Source: Nageia nagi (lineage: Eukaryota > Pinophyta). Taken from it: DNA of 64,000 nt. The DNA is taken from NCBI GenBank assembly GCA_050084985.1, contig JBITNC010000002.1, positions 20,646,001 to 20,710,000 of the forward strand, written 5' to 3'. The position numbers and the translations under genes are program-made. The notes beneath the pieces are model-generated. The model did no database searches, was not told the origin of the DNA, and saw only the letters and a list, made by a program, of their open reading frames with translations. Positions 21,916-32,297 of the stretch are shown piece by piece; the stretch's first letter is position 1; every line of letters starts with the position of its first letter.

Positions 21916-24369
21916 CCAACCATTTCCTTAGGAAAAAAAAAACAACCTTAAATATTTTTGCAAGTATCTTTTTTCCTACAACTCAACCAATTTTTTTTTC
22001 TTCCTCCTCTCTTGCACATGTTAGGGTTGCTTTTTTTAAAGAGGAAACTTAAGGTTATTTAAACCATGGTTGGCCTATTGTTTGTAGTTGGGCACATTTA
22101 ATTTTTTAATGCCTCATTTCAACTACTTTGTTGACCTATTAATTTAATTTTTCAGTCCACATTTTCTCCACTTGATTAATGCACTTGGTGAAATAGTGCA
22201 ATTCTATAATAATTTTTTTCTAGAGAGTGGTTGGATGGTGGATAGATAGTAAATGTTTTCTTTAATTCCACTTAATTTGGTGATACTTTATTTATTTAAT
22301 TGTTTCACTCATTTTTGTTATTATTTCTTGTAAAATCAATAATATCTTAGCAATGAAATCTATTAAGACACATGAGTGTTTATAATTTTTTAAGGAATGA
22401 TTTTTTAAATAAAAACAAGTGGAAAAAGAACAATATTTATGTATGGATAAATATTTCTTGAGTGTTATTATTTAAAAAAAAAATGAAAGCAAAATATTTA
22501 TGGATAAACATTTTTTGAGTAAATATTTTGAGTGTTATGGAAATTATTCCTTCATTATTTTTTAAACTTAAGGGGGATCATAACTCTTATTCTTTTAATG
22601 ATAATTATGGTTGTTATTATCAATATATATTTGTAGGTGATATTATTTCAAACATAACAAAAATCATTCCCACATTATTTTTTAATCCACAAGCATGATG
22701 AGTTATTTTTTTCCTTTAAGGGGGAGATATTTATTAATTTTGTCAAGGAAATGTAAAGAGTTAAAGCAATAATTTTTTTGTGGGCAATATTGAGTAAAAT
22801 TTATTGCACATATTTATTAATTTTTCAAGGAGAGGTAAAGGAATAATTCTTTTTTGTGAGCTATATAAAGTAAAATCGATTGCATATGTTGATAAAAAAT
22901 TATTGCAAGTTCCACTTATTATGGTCCATTGCTTTGTGCAGGTTTCACTTGTTGTGGCCCACTGCCTATGTTCTTCATAAGCCTTAAGGTGTAGCTCCTT
23001 AATAAAGCTACACCTTAAGTTAAAAATAAAAATATATTTATATATGTTCCCTACCTTATGTCTAGTGCACGTGAGATTTTTTATTTTCTACATGGCTATT
23101 CATTCAAATAGTAAAAAAAAAATTGCTTTTTCATGAGGACCTCTTCTTTTTGAAGTATAAGATAGATACCTTTTTTAAGCACGTATTTTTTTCTTAAAAG
23201 AAAATAATTTTTTTTAATTGTTTCCAAACATTTATGGTTATGGATAAAATAAATATTATGACTACAAAGGCATAAGTTGTCGTATTTTAAAGGATTTTAC
23301 TAATTTTTTGTAGCAATTATATGGGTATTAAGTATTATTTTTACCCTAATCCTTTAAATAAATTATGTTGATAACACCAAAGTTAATTACTATGAGCCTT
23401 AACTTATGCATCTCAATATCATACTAGCAATGTGATATTTGATTTTATTGGTTTTATACTTGGTAAAAGTATAATTATAATTTTCAAGATTAAAATTTAA
23501 TATTTGCCACTTTGGTACTTACATATTAGGAATATTATATCATTGTTTAATGTTAATATGAAATTGTTGAGAAGTTTGTTATTTTGTTACTATGACCACA
23601 TGCTTTATCTAAGCAACTATATTACCTTCCATGCAATAGTATTGTTGATAATGGATGTTTGTCAACATGTTTATTAATAGAATGGATATTTCACTTTTAG
23701 TGAATTGATGGACTTGTGGTTTGTAAATCTTGATTAATGTATAATCAAGTTAATATTATGTGGTATAAGGTTTAACTAGTGGCATAGACAAGTTCACATT
23801 TTGTGGCTTGTGTTATAGAGTTTATAATTCCTAACTTAATGGTGTTATTAGTTTATAACTTAGCTAATATAATATATCACATCATGATATTATTCTCTTT
23901 TAAGAGAATATCAAGACTCCACAACCTTGTCTATGTGAAAAATATTCATTAAATGATGAGATATTTTTTATGCCACCATCATATTTGTAATTAATTTACG
24001 TAAACTTATGTGGTGACCTTATCAATTGCATTAAATATTTTTAGACATGTTTTGTGTCATCAATTTATTTTTCATATAAATATATGGTGATGTTACCACC
24101 TGCATTAATAATGCTTAGAAATGTGTGGTGTGATGATATATCATGTTCTTGGAAACAGGTTGATACAACTTGTAGTGAAGATTTTATTTTTGTAACAAAG
24201 CTATGGTGGCCTTACCATCAACCTTAATTGAGTTTACTATTTCACACCTACTTGTTTCATTTAAATGACTATAAATAGAGATCATTATTCAAATGTAAAG
24301 ATATGAATTAGCCATGGTATGCAAGTATCCAACACGTATTGGTTATGAAAAGTATCCAACACATTTTGG

Positions 24370-24770
24370 TTATGAAGAGGCTTATGTTCTGCTTAATCCT
24401 CCACTCAATGTTCCACCTAATGCTCCTCCTAATCCTTTAATCCTTGGTTAACTTAATACTTTGCATTATATTTGGACTAATACTTTGGTTCATGTTCCTC
24501 CAACTAATGTTGGGGAAGGATCCTCATCTAGAGTTATGGTCAATCCCTCTTCCTTGGAGCATAAAATTCAATTTTTACACTAATAGTTATATGTTGCCTA
24601 TCACAAATGTGATATGTTTAAAAGAAAGCAAGTAGTGTGCGAGCAAGCCTTTGATTTGCTCATGGAAGAGTGAAATAACCTGCAAACTGAGAATAACATG
24701 TTGGTTAAATGTTATTTTATACTTCATGAGGAATTAAAATCTCTTAAGCTCAATGCTACTCTAAAAAATC
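24370..24770 (+). pseudogene. Coding relic inside the inner element (Pro-rich then coiled-coil-like)
   Basis: One frame reads 'HFGYEEAYVLLNPPLNVPPN' then APPNPLILG, a stop, 'LNTLHYIWTNTLVHVPP' and 'NVGEGSSSRVMVNPSSLEH'. After a frame change, 'EQAFDLLMEE', a stop and 'NNLQTENNMLVKCYFILHEE' with 'LKSLKLNATL' follow, which has coiled-coil character. It sits where an element-encoded protein could be and is the only coding-like stretch of the element. It may be the remains of a gag-like or captured protein. No family assignment is possible. Confidence 0.4.
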
Positions 24771-25339
24771 TTTAAATCATTTGTAGAATGTTGTGTTAAG
24801 TATTATCTACTAGTTGCTATCAGTTACAAGTAGAAGAATGTTTTAAGCAACATATAGTTGCTTTCTACTATATAAATAAAAGTATTTATAAAAAAATCAT
24901 GCTTACTAAGCATTGTCTGTATAAACACTAAATCCTTTTTTTTCTTACAGTTTGATGTGCAAGGAAGTATATTATGATTATAATAGTGGTTATAATAAAT
25001 ATTTATAATACCTTGTTATAAATGCTTCATACTATTATGATATTCAATTTAAGTCTTCATCTTGTTCATGAAGTTAACCTTGGGAGAAAGATATAACTAC
25101 ATATATAAGTTCTAGTTCATCTTCATTAACATTTAAATAATTTTCTTAAATTGATTGATAGTAATCTTATGGATTAAGTAATCAATGATTAAGTCTTCTA
25201 CATCTTTTATAAAAACTTAAATAATGATGCAAATTGGCAATATATATATATAAACCTTTTGTAAATATAACTTGATGGATTTTTGTTATGAAGTTATCTT
25301 GTTTCTTTATTAAAATGTTCTATCCATGACTGCCAAAAA

Positions 25340-25698
25340 TTAGAGTGGTTAAAAAGGTTCAACCTTTTCCATGATTGGCAAGAATTGGAGTAGTTAAAAA
25401 TGTTCGACCTCCTCCATAATTGCTAAGTATTGGAGTAGTTAAAAAGGTTCATCCTACTTTGTAATTTTTTAATGTTGGATTAGTTAAAAAGATTCACCCT
25501 TCTCCATACTTGTTGAATGTTGGAGTAGTTAAAAAGATTTGACCTTCTCTATAATTGTTAAATGTTCAAGTGGTTAAAAAGATTGACCTTCTTCATAATT
25601 CTTAAATATTGGAGTGGTTAAAAAGGTTTGACCTTCTCTAAAATTGATAAATGTTGGAGTGATTCAAAAGGTTAACCCTTCTCCACATTGCAATCTAT
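25340..25698 (+). repeat. 45-bp minisatellite, 8 copies (array I)
   Basis: Eight head-to-tail units of 45 bp, each starting like 'TTGGAGTGGTTAAAAAGGTT' and continuing 'CAACCTTCTCCATAATTG'. The core AAGGTT-N-AACCTT is palindromic. The same unit, in the other orientation, builds arrays at 27909-28223 and 48895-49252. It lies about 1 kb before the 3' LTR of the inner element. Variation between units is substitutional, with length almost constant. Confidence 0.92.
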
Positions 25699-26698
25699 TG
25701 CTCTTGATGAAAAATTGAATCCATGTTATTGGATTAATGCTACCACTCTTCCATCATATACATATTAACTAGTAGCATGTTTAAGATGGTATTTTCTATG
25801 ATTAATGACTTGGGCATCTTGACTACAAGGCATAGTCAAATTGATATTTTTCATTATCCAAGTTATAGTATTGTTATTAGATCTCTTAACCCTCCAATTC
25901 AACATGTTTATAAATGGATAAAACTACATGCATCTTAATATGGTATTTGCTGCTTTCAAACTATATATCTTAATTAATGAAGGGTGATGAACTCATGAAG
26001 AACCAAAACATTGGTCCAAATCCATAAGTTTCCAGATATGGTTATCCTTAATACTTATGTTATTATTTCATTACATGAATACAAACATTTTCTATATCTT
26101 ATTATTGGCTTCCTTCTTCTAAAGTTGCCCTCAAGGGGGGCAATCATTACTATATATGATGTCAACTTCAATATATCAAGAGAATTATTACTATAAATGA
26201 TGTTAACTTCAATATATCCTTAGGATAAATATTTTAGTGGTATGTTCTTTCTTATGGCATATAGTATATATATAAACCTATATAATTGCATAAGATGGTA
26301 AAGTTGACCTTAAGGGGGGGAAGTTGAATACTTTATCTTTAAAATATATTTTATATTATAAATAATTCTTTTGATGACTATATACTTGTTTGAGCTACTT
26401 GTAGCATGAAGTTTTCTTTTTAATGCAACCTACTTACTTCGGGTGAGCAGGCTCATGGAGACTCATCATATCAACTTATTGTTGAATGAATACTTTGTAC
26501 AATGAAACCAATTATGGTTAACATTATAAACCATTTTGTCAAATGGTAAAGTAGTGAGTCTCAAACTAAAATCTTACTTATTTCTTACAGATGTAAATAT
26601 TCTTCTCTCCAATTGTATCTCTATGGAGGAGAGCTCTCTCTTACTCTCTTTTTCTTCTCTCTTTTTTTGTTCTATCCCAATATTGCATTAAGGGGAAG

Positions 26699-27074
26699 TG
26701 TTGGAATGTATAATGCATTATTGTCTTCTCCTAAGTAATCCACTTAATACATAAAATATCTCTAGATAACTTTAAGATTTTAGTAAATAAAATATTATGT
26801 AACCTATAGGGCCTCCCTTCTAATTTACTCATTCAAATTTACACTCAAGTATGTAGTGTTGTTATGATTTAGGATTGTTAGGAGAAGTAGGAAGAGTTGT
26901 AAGAGAGGCACTTTGTGAATGAAAAAGATCTTAGTTAGTGGATGTACTCTCTTGCATGAGAGGAACCATTTTATATGTGTGTCAAATTTATGAGATTGGT
27001 TATTGTGTTAATGCTATGAATATTGATGGTTAAGATGGATTTCAAGTGATCTTGGAAGATTAGGATTTTATTCT
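26699..27074 (+). mobile_element. 3' LTR of the inner nested element
   Basis: Matches the 5' LTR at 20528-20941 over its whole length, with identical runs such as 'AGTTAGTGGATGTACTCTC'. It follows the purine run 'AAGGGGAAG'. A deletion of about 55 bp removes the TATA region seen in the 5' copy. The right end is uncertain: similarity ends near 27063, and TTAAG at 27075-27079 could pair with GTAAG before the 5' LTR as a target duplication. Confidence 0.85.
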
Positions 27075-27632
27075 TTAAGGTTTAAATCCTTCATTAAGTG
27101 CCATCAAATTTTTTTAAATGAGTTATTCATAATATTATATACGATATTTATTAAAGCAATATCACATATCTGATCATGATAGCATCAATAAGTGATGAAC
27201 AACTTCTAAAAAATTTCTCCATTGAATTTTTAGAAATAAGTGTTCGTAAAAAGAATATAACCACACATAATCATTAATGTGCTAAAATTGTCATCATAAT
27301 TTATTCAAAGATCATGGAAATTACAAAGAATATTTTTCTTGCCATCAATAAATTAAGGCAAGTATTCTTATCACTAAGGTAATGATTCATGCTATCAAGG
27401 TAATAATTCCATCCCATAGTTTAATTAGGAAATAACATTAATTTCCAACTTGACCATACCTTTACTCAACATATAATTCATAAGCTCAAAAATAATCTCT
27501 AGATGCATATGCTCTTATCCCTTTTCAAGTGGAGGTTTAAGGTTTCCATCAACAATATTATAATTTGGATGAAGAACAAATCACAAAATACTATCTTAAG
27601 TTTTTCATTTAGTTAAGATTTAAGCCATAAAT

Positions 27633-27810
27633 GCCAACTTGGCTATACCACCTAGTCAAGATTTACGATCCATAGGCCACACATACCAACTTAACTATAC
27701 CACCTAGTCAAGATTTGCGAGCCATAGGCCACATATTCCAACTTGACTATACCATGTAGTCAAGATTTATGAGTCATAGGCCACAAATATCACCTAGACA
27801 AGATACACAA
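27633..27810 (-). repeat. ~60-bp tandem repeat, about 3 copies
   Basis: The unit contains 'CTATACCACCTAGTCAAGAT' followed by TTxxGAxCCATAGGCCACA. Single related copies occur in the inner element near 25806-25845 (reverse strand) and near 48725-48765, so the ancestral element had one copy and this element expanded it. Confidence 0.8.
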
Positions 27811-27908
27811 GCCTAAGATTCCAACTAGCATGGTTCAATTTCTAAACAATATCAATTCATAATAGATAAGCTTCTCAAAAAATAGAAGTAATCAAAAATT
27901 ACAATTTT

Positions 27909-28223
27909 GGAGAAGGGAAAACCTTTTTAACCACTCCAACAATTTGTAATCATGGAGAAGGGTGAATCATTTTAACCACTCCATCAATTTTTAATCATAA
28001 AGAAAGGTGAACCTTTTTAACCACTCTATCAATTTTCAACTTTGGAGAAGGGCAAATCTTTTTAACCATTCCAACAGTTTGCTATTTTGAAGAAGGTAGA
28101 ACCTTTTTAACCACTCCAATAGTTTTCATTTTTAGAGAAGGGTGAACATTTTTTACAACTCCATTTATTTGCAATCATGGAGAATGATGAATCTTTTTAA
28201 TCAATCCATGTACTACAACTTGC
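27909..28223 (-). repeat. 45-bp minisatellite, 7 copies (array II)
   Basis: Seven 45-bp units, plus-strand form 'GGAGAAGGGTGAACCTTTTT' then 'AACCACTCCAACAATTTG'. This is the reverse complement of array I and lies at the corresponding 3'-side position of the minus-strand middle element. Confidence 0.92.
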
Positions 28224-28799
28224 AAATAATCCATCAACATGGATATAACTTTCCAACATGGAAGTAAATAGTGCACTATAAATCATCATAGAGATGTCAA
28301 GCTAATACTTATAATCACTTGTTGTATACACAATACAACAATCCTCTTAAGGTTGAAGTAAGAATTCATACTTCAATCCTTTTTTAGGAAAAACCCAAGT
28401 GATTAGGGTTTAGGTAAAAAAATATCAATGAAGTTTTATTTTGATGGACAATAAACACAAAATCCCATACAAAATTTACTCTTTTATAAAATATGCTTAG
28501 ATTTTTAAAAATATGTTTTTTTTATGAAGTTAATAACACTCTCCCTTAAGAGTAACTTCGTTAACAATTGAAGGAATGTACACTTCCCAAAGGGTACTCA
28601 TGCACTTCCTTTTCAAAGCAAAAGCAATCAACATTGTATCAATGTAACAAGGTTGCTTAACCAAATAATACTTCTCCCATATATTAATGGTGTTTAAGAA
28701 AGAAGATATTCATAGAAATAACCATCAAGGAGAATTCATTATCACACTAATAAATGGTGATATATGATCAAATAGTATCCTTAATAATTACAAATAAAA

Positions 28800-29080
28800 A
28801 ATTGGGGATCAATTTTCTATCCAATCAAAAAAATGTACACAATCATTCAAATTTGGAGAAAATTCACAAACTTTCCACTCTAATAAGAATATCAACCAAT
28901 GTGCACAAACCAAAAAATTTAGGATCAATGTGCACCACCATTCAAGTTTGGTAAAAGTTTACAAACTTTCCACTCCAACAAGAATATCAACCATTGTGTA
29001 CAAACCAAAAATTTAGGATCAATGTGTACCACCATTCAAGTTTGGATAAAGTTTACAAACTTTCCACTCTAATAAGAATA
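28800..29080 (-). repeat. ~116-bp tandem repeat, about 2.5 copies
   Basis: The unit includes 'ACCACCATTCAAGTTTGG', 'TTTACAAACTTTCCACTC' and 'AATATCAACCAxTGTG'. It is found only in the middle element, so it arose after the families split or was lost elsewhere. Confidence 0.8.
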
Positions 29081-30732
29081 TGTCCATAAAAAATTTCCAT
29101 CCAACCTAGGATAGAAAAATGTGCACAATCAATAAGGATAGAAAAATTTGAGGAAAGTTTGCACAAACCTTTTATTTCAAACCATGTATATAAAAAACTA
29201 TTTCCATGATATCAAATAACAAATGTGTATATATATACAATTTAAAGATATCAACAAATAGTTTAGTGCATATCGATAATAACCCTTTTGTAGTATAGAT
29301 CAATGCGCCATAATGCAACTAATAAGGATGACGCACAACATAAAGTTTGAAAAAAATTCAAATGATATGCATATCCAACTACACTAAATCTTCATCCAAC
29401 AAACGTTTAATTTTAAACAATGTGCATATCCTAGTACCATAACTTTCAAATTGGAACAACTTTCTCAAACGTTCACATTGTAAAAAAATTACAAGTTAAT
29501 CAAGTTGTTAACTAAATCAAGTATCCAATCAAATTATCCAATCAATACCAAAGCATGTTAAATTGAACCAATTTACAAACAAAATCAACCAACTTGTTCA
29601 CTGTTGCAATTATAAGGCTCATATAACATTATGCAACTAAAAATAAGTTGTAAATTGTAATTTGAACTTTTAGTTGCATTGCAATTTGTAGTTTGTTAGT
29701 TAGTAACTTTGTTTGTTCATTGTGTTATTAGCTTGTACTTGCACTTATCAACTTAATTGTAGGCTCATCTAGTCTACAATTTTTTGTTAGTGCATTTTAG
29801 CTTAAGTTTGAGCATATATCTATTGTATTTATCCACTAAAAAGGGAACAACCACATGACAAGGGGTTTGTAGTTTCCTTAGTGGTTAGTTTATATGGAAA
29901 AGCTCTAAAGGATAGTACAACATGATCTAACACAAGGGTCATATCTCAAGAGGTAACACACACAAGCTAACTTAAAAAAAGTACAACTATAGAGGATGAT
30001 CTATCTCTATAGCTATCAACTCATTTGGTTGAGGTGTGTGATGATTATGAAGAAATCTCATAGTATAGTTTATTTGCTCTGTAATTATTGACCATTTCTT
30101 TAACTTGACTTCTTTCATCTTCTTTGCCTTCTTCCAAAGTCAATCCTTCCTTTTCTTGATCACCTTCATTATCGCAATAGGGTACCTTATTTTCCTATGC
30201 TTAGAAGACGTTAAGGAATAATCCTATTTGTAATTACGAAAATAAGGTTAGAATAACTTTCTCAAAAATTAATACCTTTCTCAAAGGCAAATATTTATCA
30301 TCGTATCTAAATCCCATAACATCATAAGAGGTTGCATTAAATATTTTCCATTTTGCAAAATATTAATCTTAAACTTTTAAATTTTGCAAAAAAAAAAAAA
30401 TTGATTCAAATATGCACAATAATTATACTTTGAAATTTTGTAAAATTTTGCCATAAATTATCATAAGATTATGAACATAATCTATGAATTAATCAAAGGT
30501 GTACAAAATTGCAAATCTCCATAGTAAATTAGCCAAAATGTTGCATTGATCAAAGAATTATTTGGCAAATTAGATTCACATGTGAAAAAAATTTATCATT
30601 TTTTCAAAATAAAGGTTTGTAAAAATTTTGACAATAAAGCATCTGATTAAATATTAAGGTATTTGCAACCTTAAGCATTTATGAATTTCACAATAATGCT
30701 TTGTATTTAAATATTTATCTCTCTTAAATATT

Positions 30733-31030
30733 TCCCTTTGGGGATGCAATCCACTACATAGAGGCGTGCGCACCCCTTTAAGGATGCGACCCCCTGCATG
30801 AAGGCTCGTGCATCCTTTTAGCAATGCGATCCCTTGTAGTGAGGCTTATGTGCCCCTTTGAGGACATGTCACCTTATAGGGAGGCTCATGCACCCTCAAG
30901 AAGCAAATCCCTTTCAGGAAGACTCGCATGTCCTTGAGGTGGTGAGCACATGTAGGGTGGCTTGCTCGCCCTTAGGCAGTGACCCCCTTGAAGGGTAGCT
31001 CATGCGACCAGCATGACCTCCTTAATTTGT
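30733..31030 (-). repeat. GC-rich ~39-bp tandem array in the 5' leader
   Basis: About seven degenerate units such as 'AGGATGCGACCCCCTGCATG' then AAGGCTCGTGCATCC. It lies about 600 bp inside the 5' LTR of the middle element, mirroring the array at 21724-21915 of the inner one. It is the most CpG-rich part of this region. Confidence 0.8.
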
Positions 31031-31079
31031 GCAACCAACACATTTGTGGGTAGCTTGCATGGTTGTGTGGCCCCCATTT

Positions 31080-31125
31080 TTTTTTTTGTAAATTCTAAAT
31101 TTAAAATATATATATATATATATAT
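31080..31125. repeat. Poly-T and (TA)n simple repeat
   Basis: A T run at 31078-31087 is followed by a (TA)n run at 31108-31127, next to the GC-rich array. A similar T-rich stretch follows the GC-rich array's equivalent in the inner element. Confidence 0.7.
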
Positions 31126-31610
31126 ATTTTAATTCTTTTTTTTTAAGAATTAAGATTTTTTTTGTAATGTTATAATGAAAAAAATTGTAACCCTCTTTTT
31201 TGTAAAAAAATTTGCAAGACTATTATTTAAGTAGTAAAAAAATTTACAACTTATTTAATTGTTGTAAATAAATGTAAATTTTCTTGTAAAAAATACTTAC
31301 AAGAAATTACTCAAGATTTTTGTAAGCTTGCAATGATGAAATATTCATTACAAACACAACATGTATAATCCGTTTTTTCAATGTAACAAAAATGCAACTA
31401 TAAAGGGATCTTTAACATAGTTTTTAAAATCCAATTATTTAAAAAAAATAGATTTAACTATGAACAAAAATTAGATACATTTCCTTTTCAAAGCATAGAA
31501 AATATGTTAGATCTCATTTTAAAAATTGAAGCAAGATTAAGGTTAGATACCTTTAATGAGAGTTACCTCAAGATGATAGAGCTAGAATTTGAAGGAGATG
31601 ATCACAAGGA

Positions 31611-31624
31611 GACTTTGATTACCA
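31611..31624 (-). promoter_or_regulatory. Primer-binding-site-like sequence of the middle element
   Basis: The minus strand reads 'TGGTAATCAAAGTC' two or three bases after the LTR end. This resembles the common plant TGGTATCAGAGC site for initiator methionine tRNA, with an extra A and substitutions. Confidence 0.55.
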
Positions 31625-31627
31625 CAT

Positions 31628-32292
31628 GAAATAATCAAATAATTCAACAAACCATGATCACTTGTAACAACTCCAACAAATTAACACTCTAATTTCTCTC
31701 AAAGATAACAATCTATCAAATGACATAACAATAAGCAATCTCATAAATTAACACATAAAAAATATAGCAGTTCCTCTCTAAGAGAGTACATCCACTTGAA
31801 TCTAATACTATTACTTCTCAAGACAAATTCTCACTTACAAACTTTCTATCATCTAGATCTCTAAACTAATAGCATAACAATGCTCCTACAACAGTGTGTG
31901 TTTTACAACAAGCCTAGCCTTCATTTTATAGGCTCAAATCCTACTTTTGTACATCCTTTTACATAAGAAGAATACCAACATCCATAGGATATCCACATCC
32001 TCACATTATTTGAGAATGGTAGGTGGAAGGCTTTTTACCCATACCTTATTGCATGTGTCCATACTTCTATTTTAAGTATGTGGGACAACATGCATATGTG
32101 GATATACCCTTAATATAAAATAGATGGGGCTCCACATTTGCATACATGGATAATCCATATAATAAATGGATTATTCCATATTGCAAAATATTTTATTTTA
32201 ACTTCCATATTGTATACGTTCCTTTAGTTTTTAATTAATTAGGAACAATAAACTTAAGTTATTTACACAATAATGCATTATAAATTCTAACA
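31628..32292 (-). mobile_element. 5' LTR of the middle nested element
   Basis: About 665 bp, collinear with the 3' LTR at 18638-19315. Boundaries are TGTTAGAATTT (right end, minus strand) and ...ATTTCA (left end). The flank TGAAC (32293-32297) nearly matches GGAAC at 18633-18637. The two LTRs differ at many positions, so the insertion is old. Confidence 0.88.
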
Positions 32293-32297
32293 TGAAC

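Larger units (their letters stand above)
20942..26698 (+). mobile_element. Internal region of the inner large LTR element (no pol)
   Basis: About 5.76 kb between two LTRs. It holds, in order, a primer-binding-like site, a T-rich stretch with many TTGTAA/TTGCAA words, a GC-rich array (21724-21915), long non-coding sequence, a short coding relic (24370-24770), a 45-bp array (25340-25698) and a purine-rich 'AAGGGGAAG' next to the 3' LTR. No protease, RT, RNase H or integrase motif was found in any frame. This is the layout of a large non-autonomous retrotransposon derivative, mobilised in trans if at all. Confidence 0.8.
27075..31627 (-). mobile_element. Internal region of the middle element (no pol)
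   Basis: The part of the middle element lying before the inner insertion. Together with 19316-20527 it totals about 5.7 kb, close to the inner element's internal length. On the minus strand it runs from a primer-binding-like 'TGGTAATCAAAGTC' (31611-31624) through an AT-rich stretch, a GC-rich array (30733-31030), a 116-bp repeat (28800-29080), a 45-bp array (27909-28223) and a 60-bp repeat (27633-27810). A short inverted repeat, TGCAACTAAAA with its complement, lies at 29632-29678. No retroviral-type enzyme motif is present. Confidence 0.75.

Noticed and set aside
21714-21923. Open frame of 69 codons on the minus strand
   Set aside because: It runs through the GC-rich tandem array; the Gly/Trp/Pro-rich translation is repetitive and has no family resemblance.
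25340-28223. Regularly spaced repeats considered as a CRISPR-like array
   Set aside because: The 45-bp units are contiguous without unique spacers and lie in plant LTR elements.
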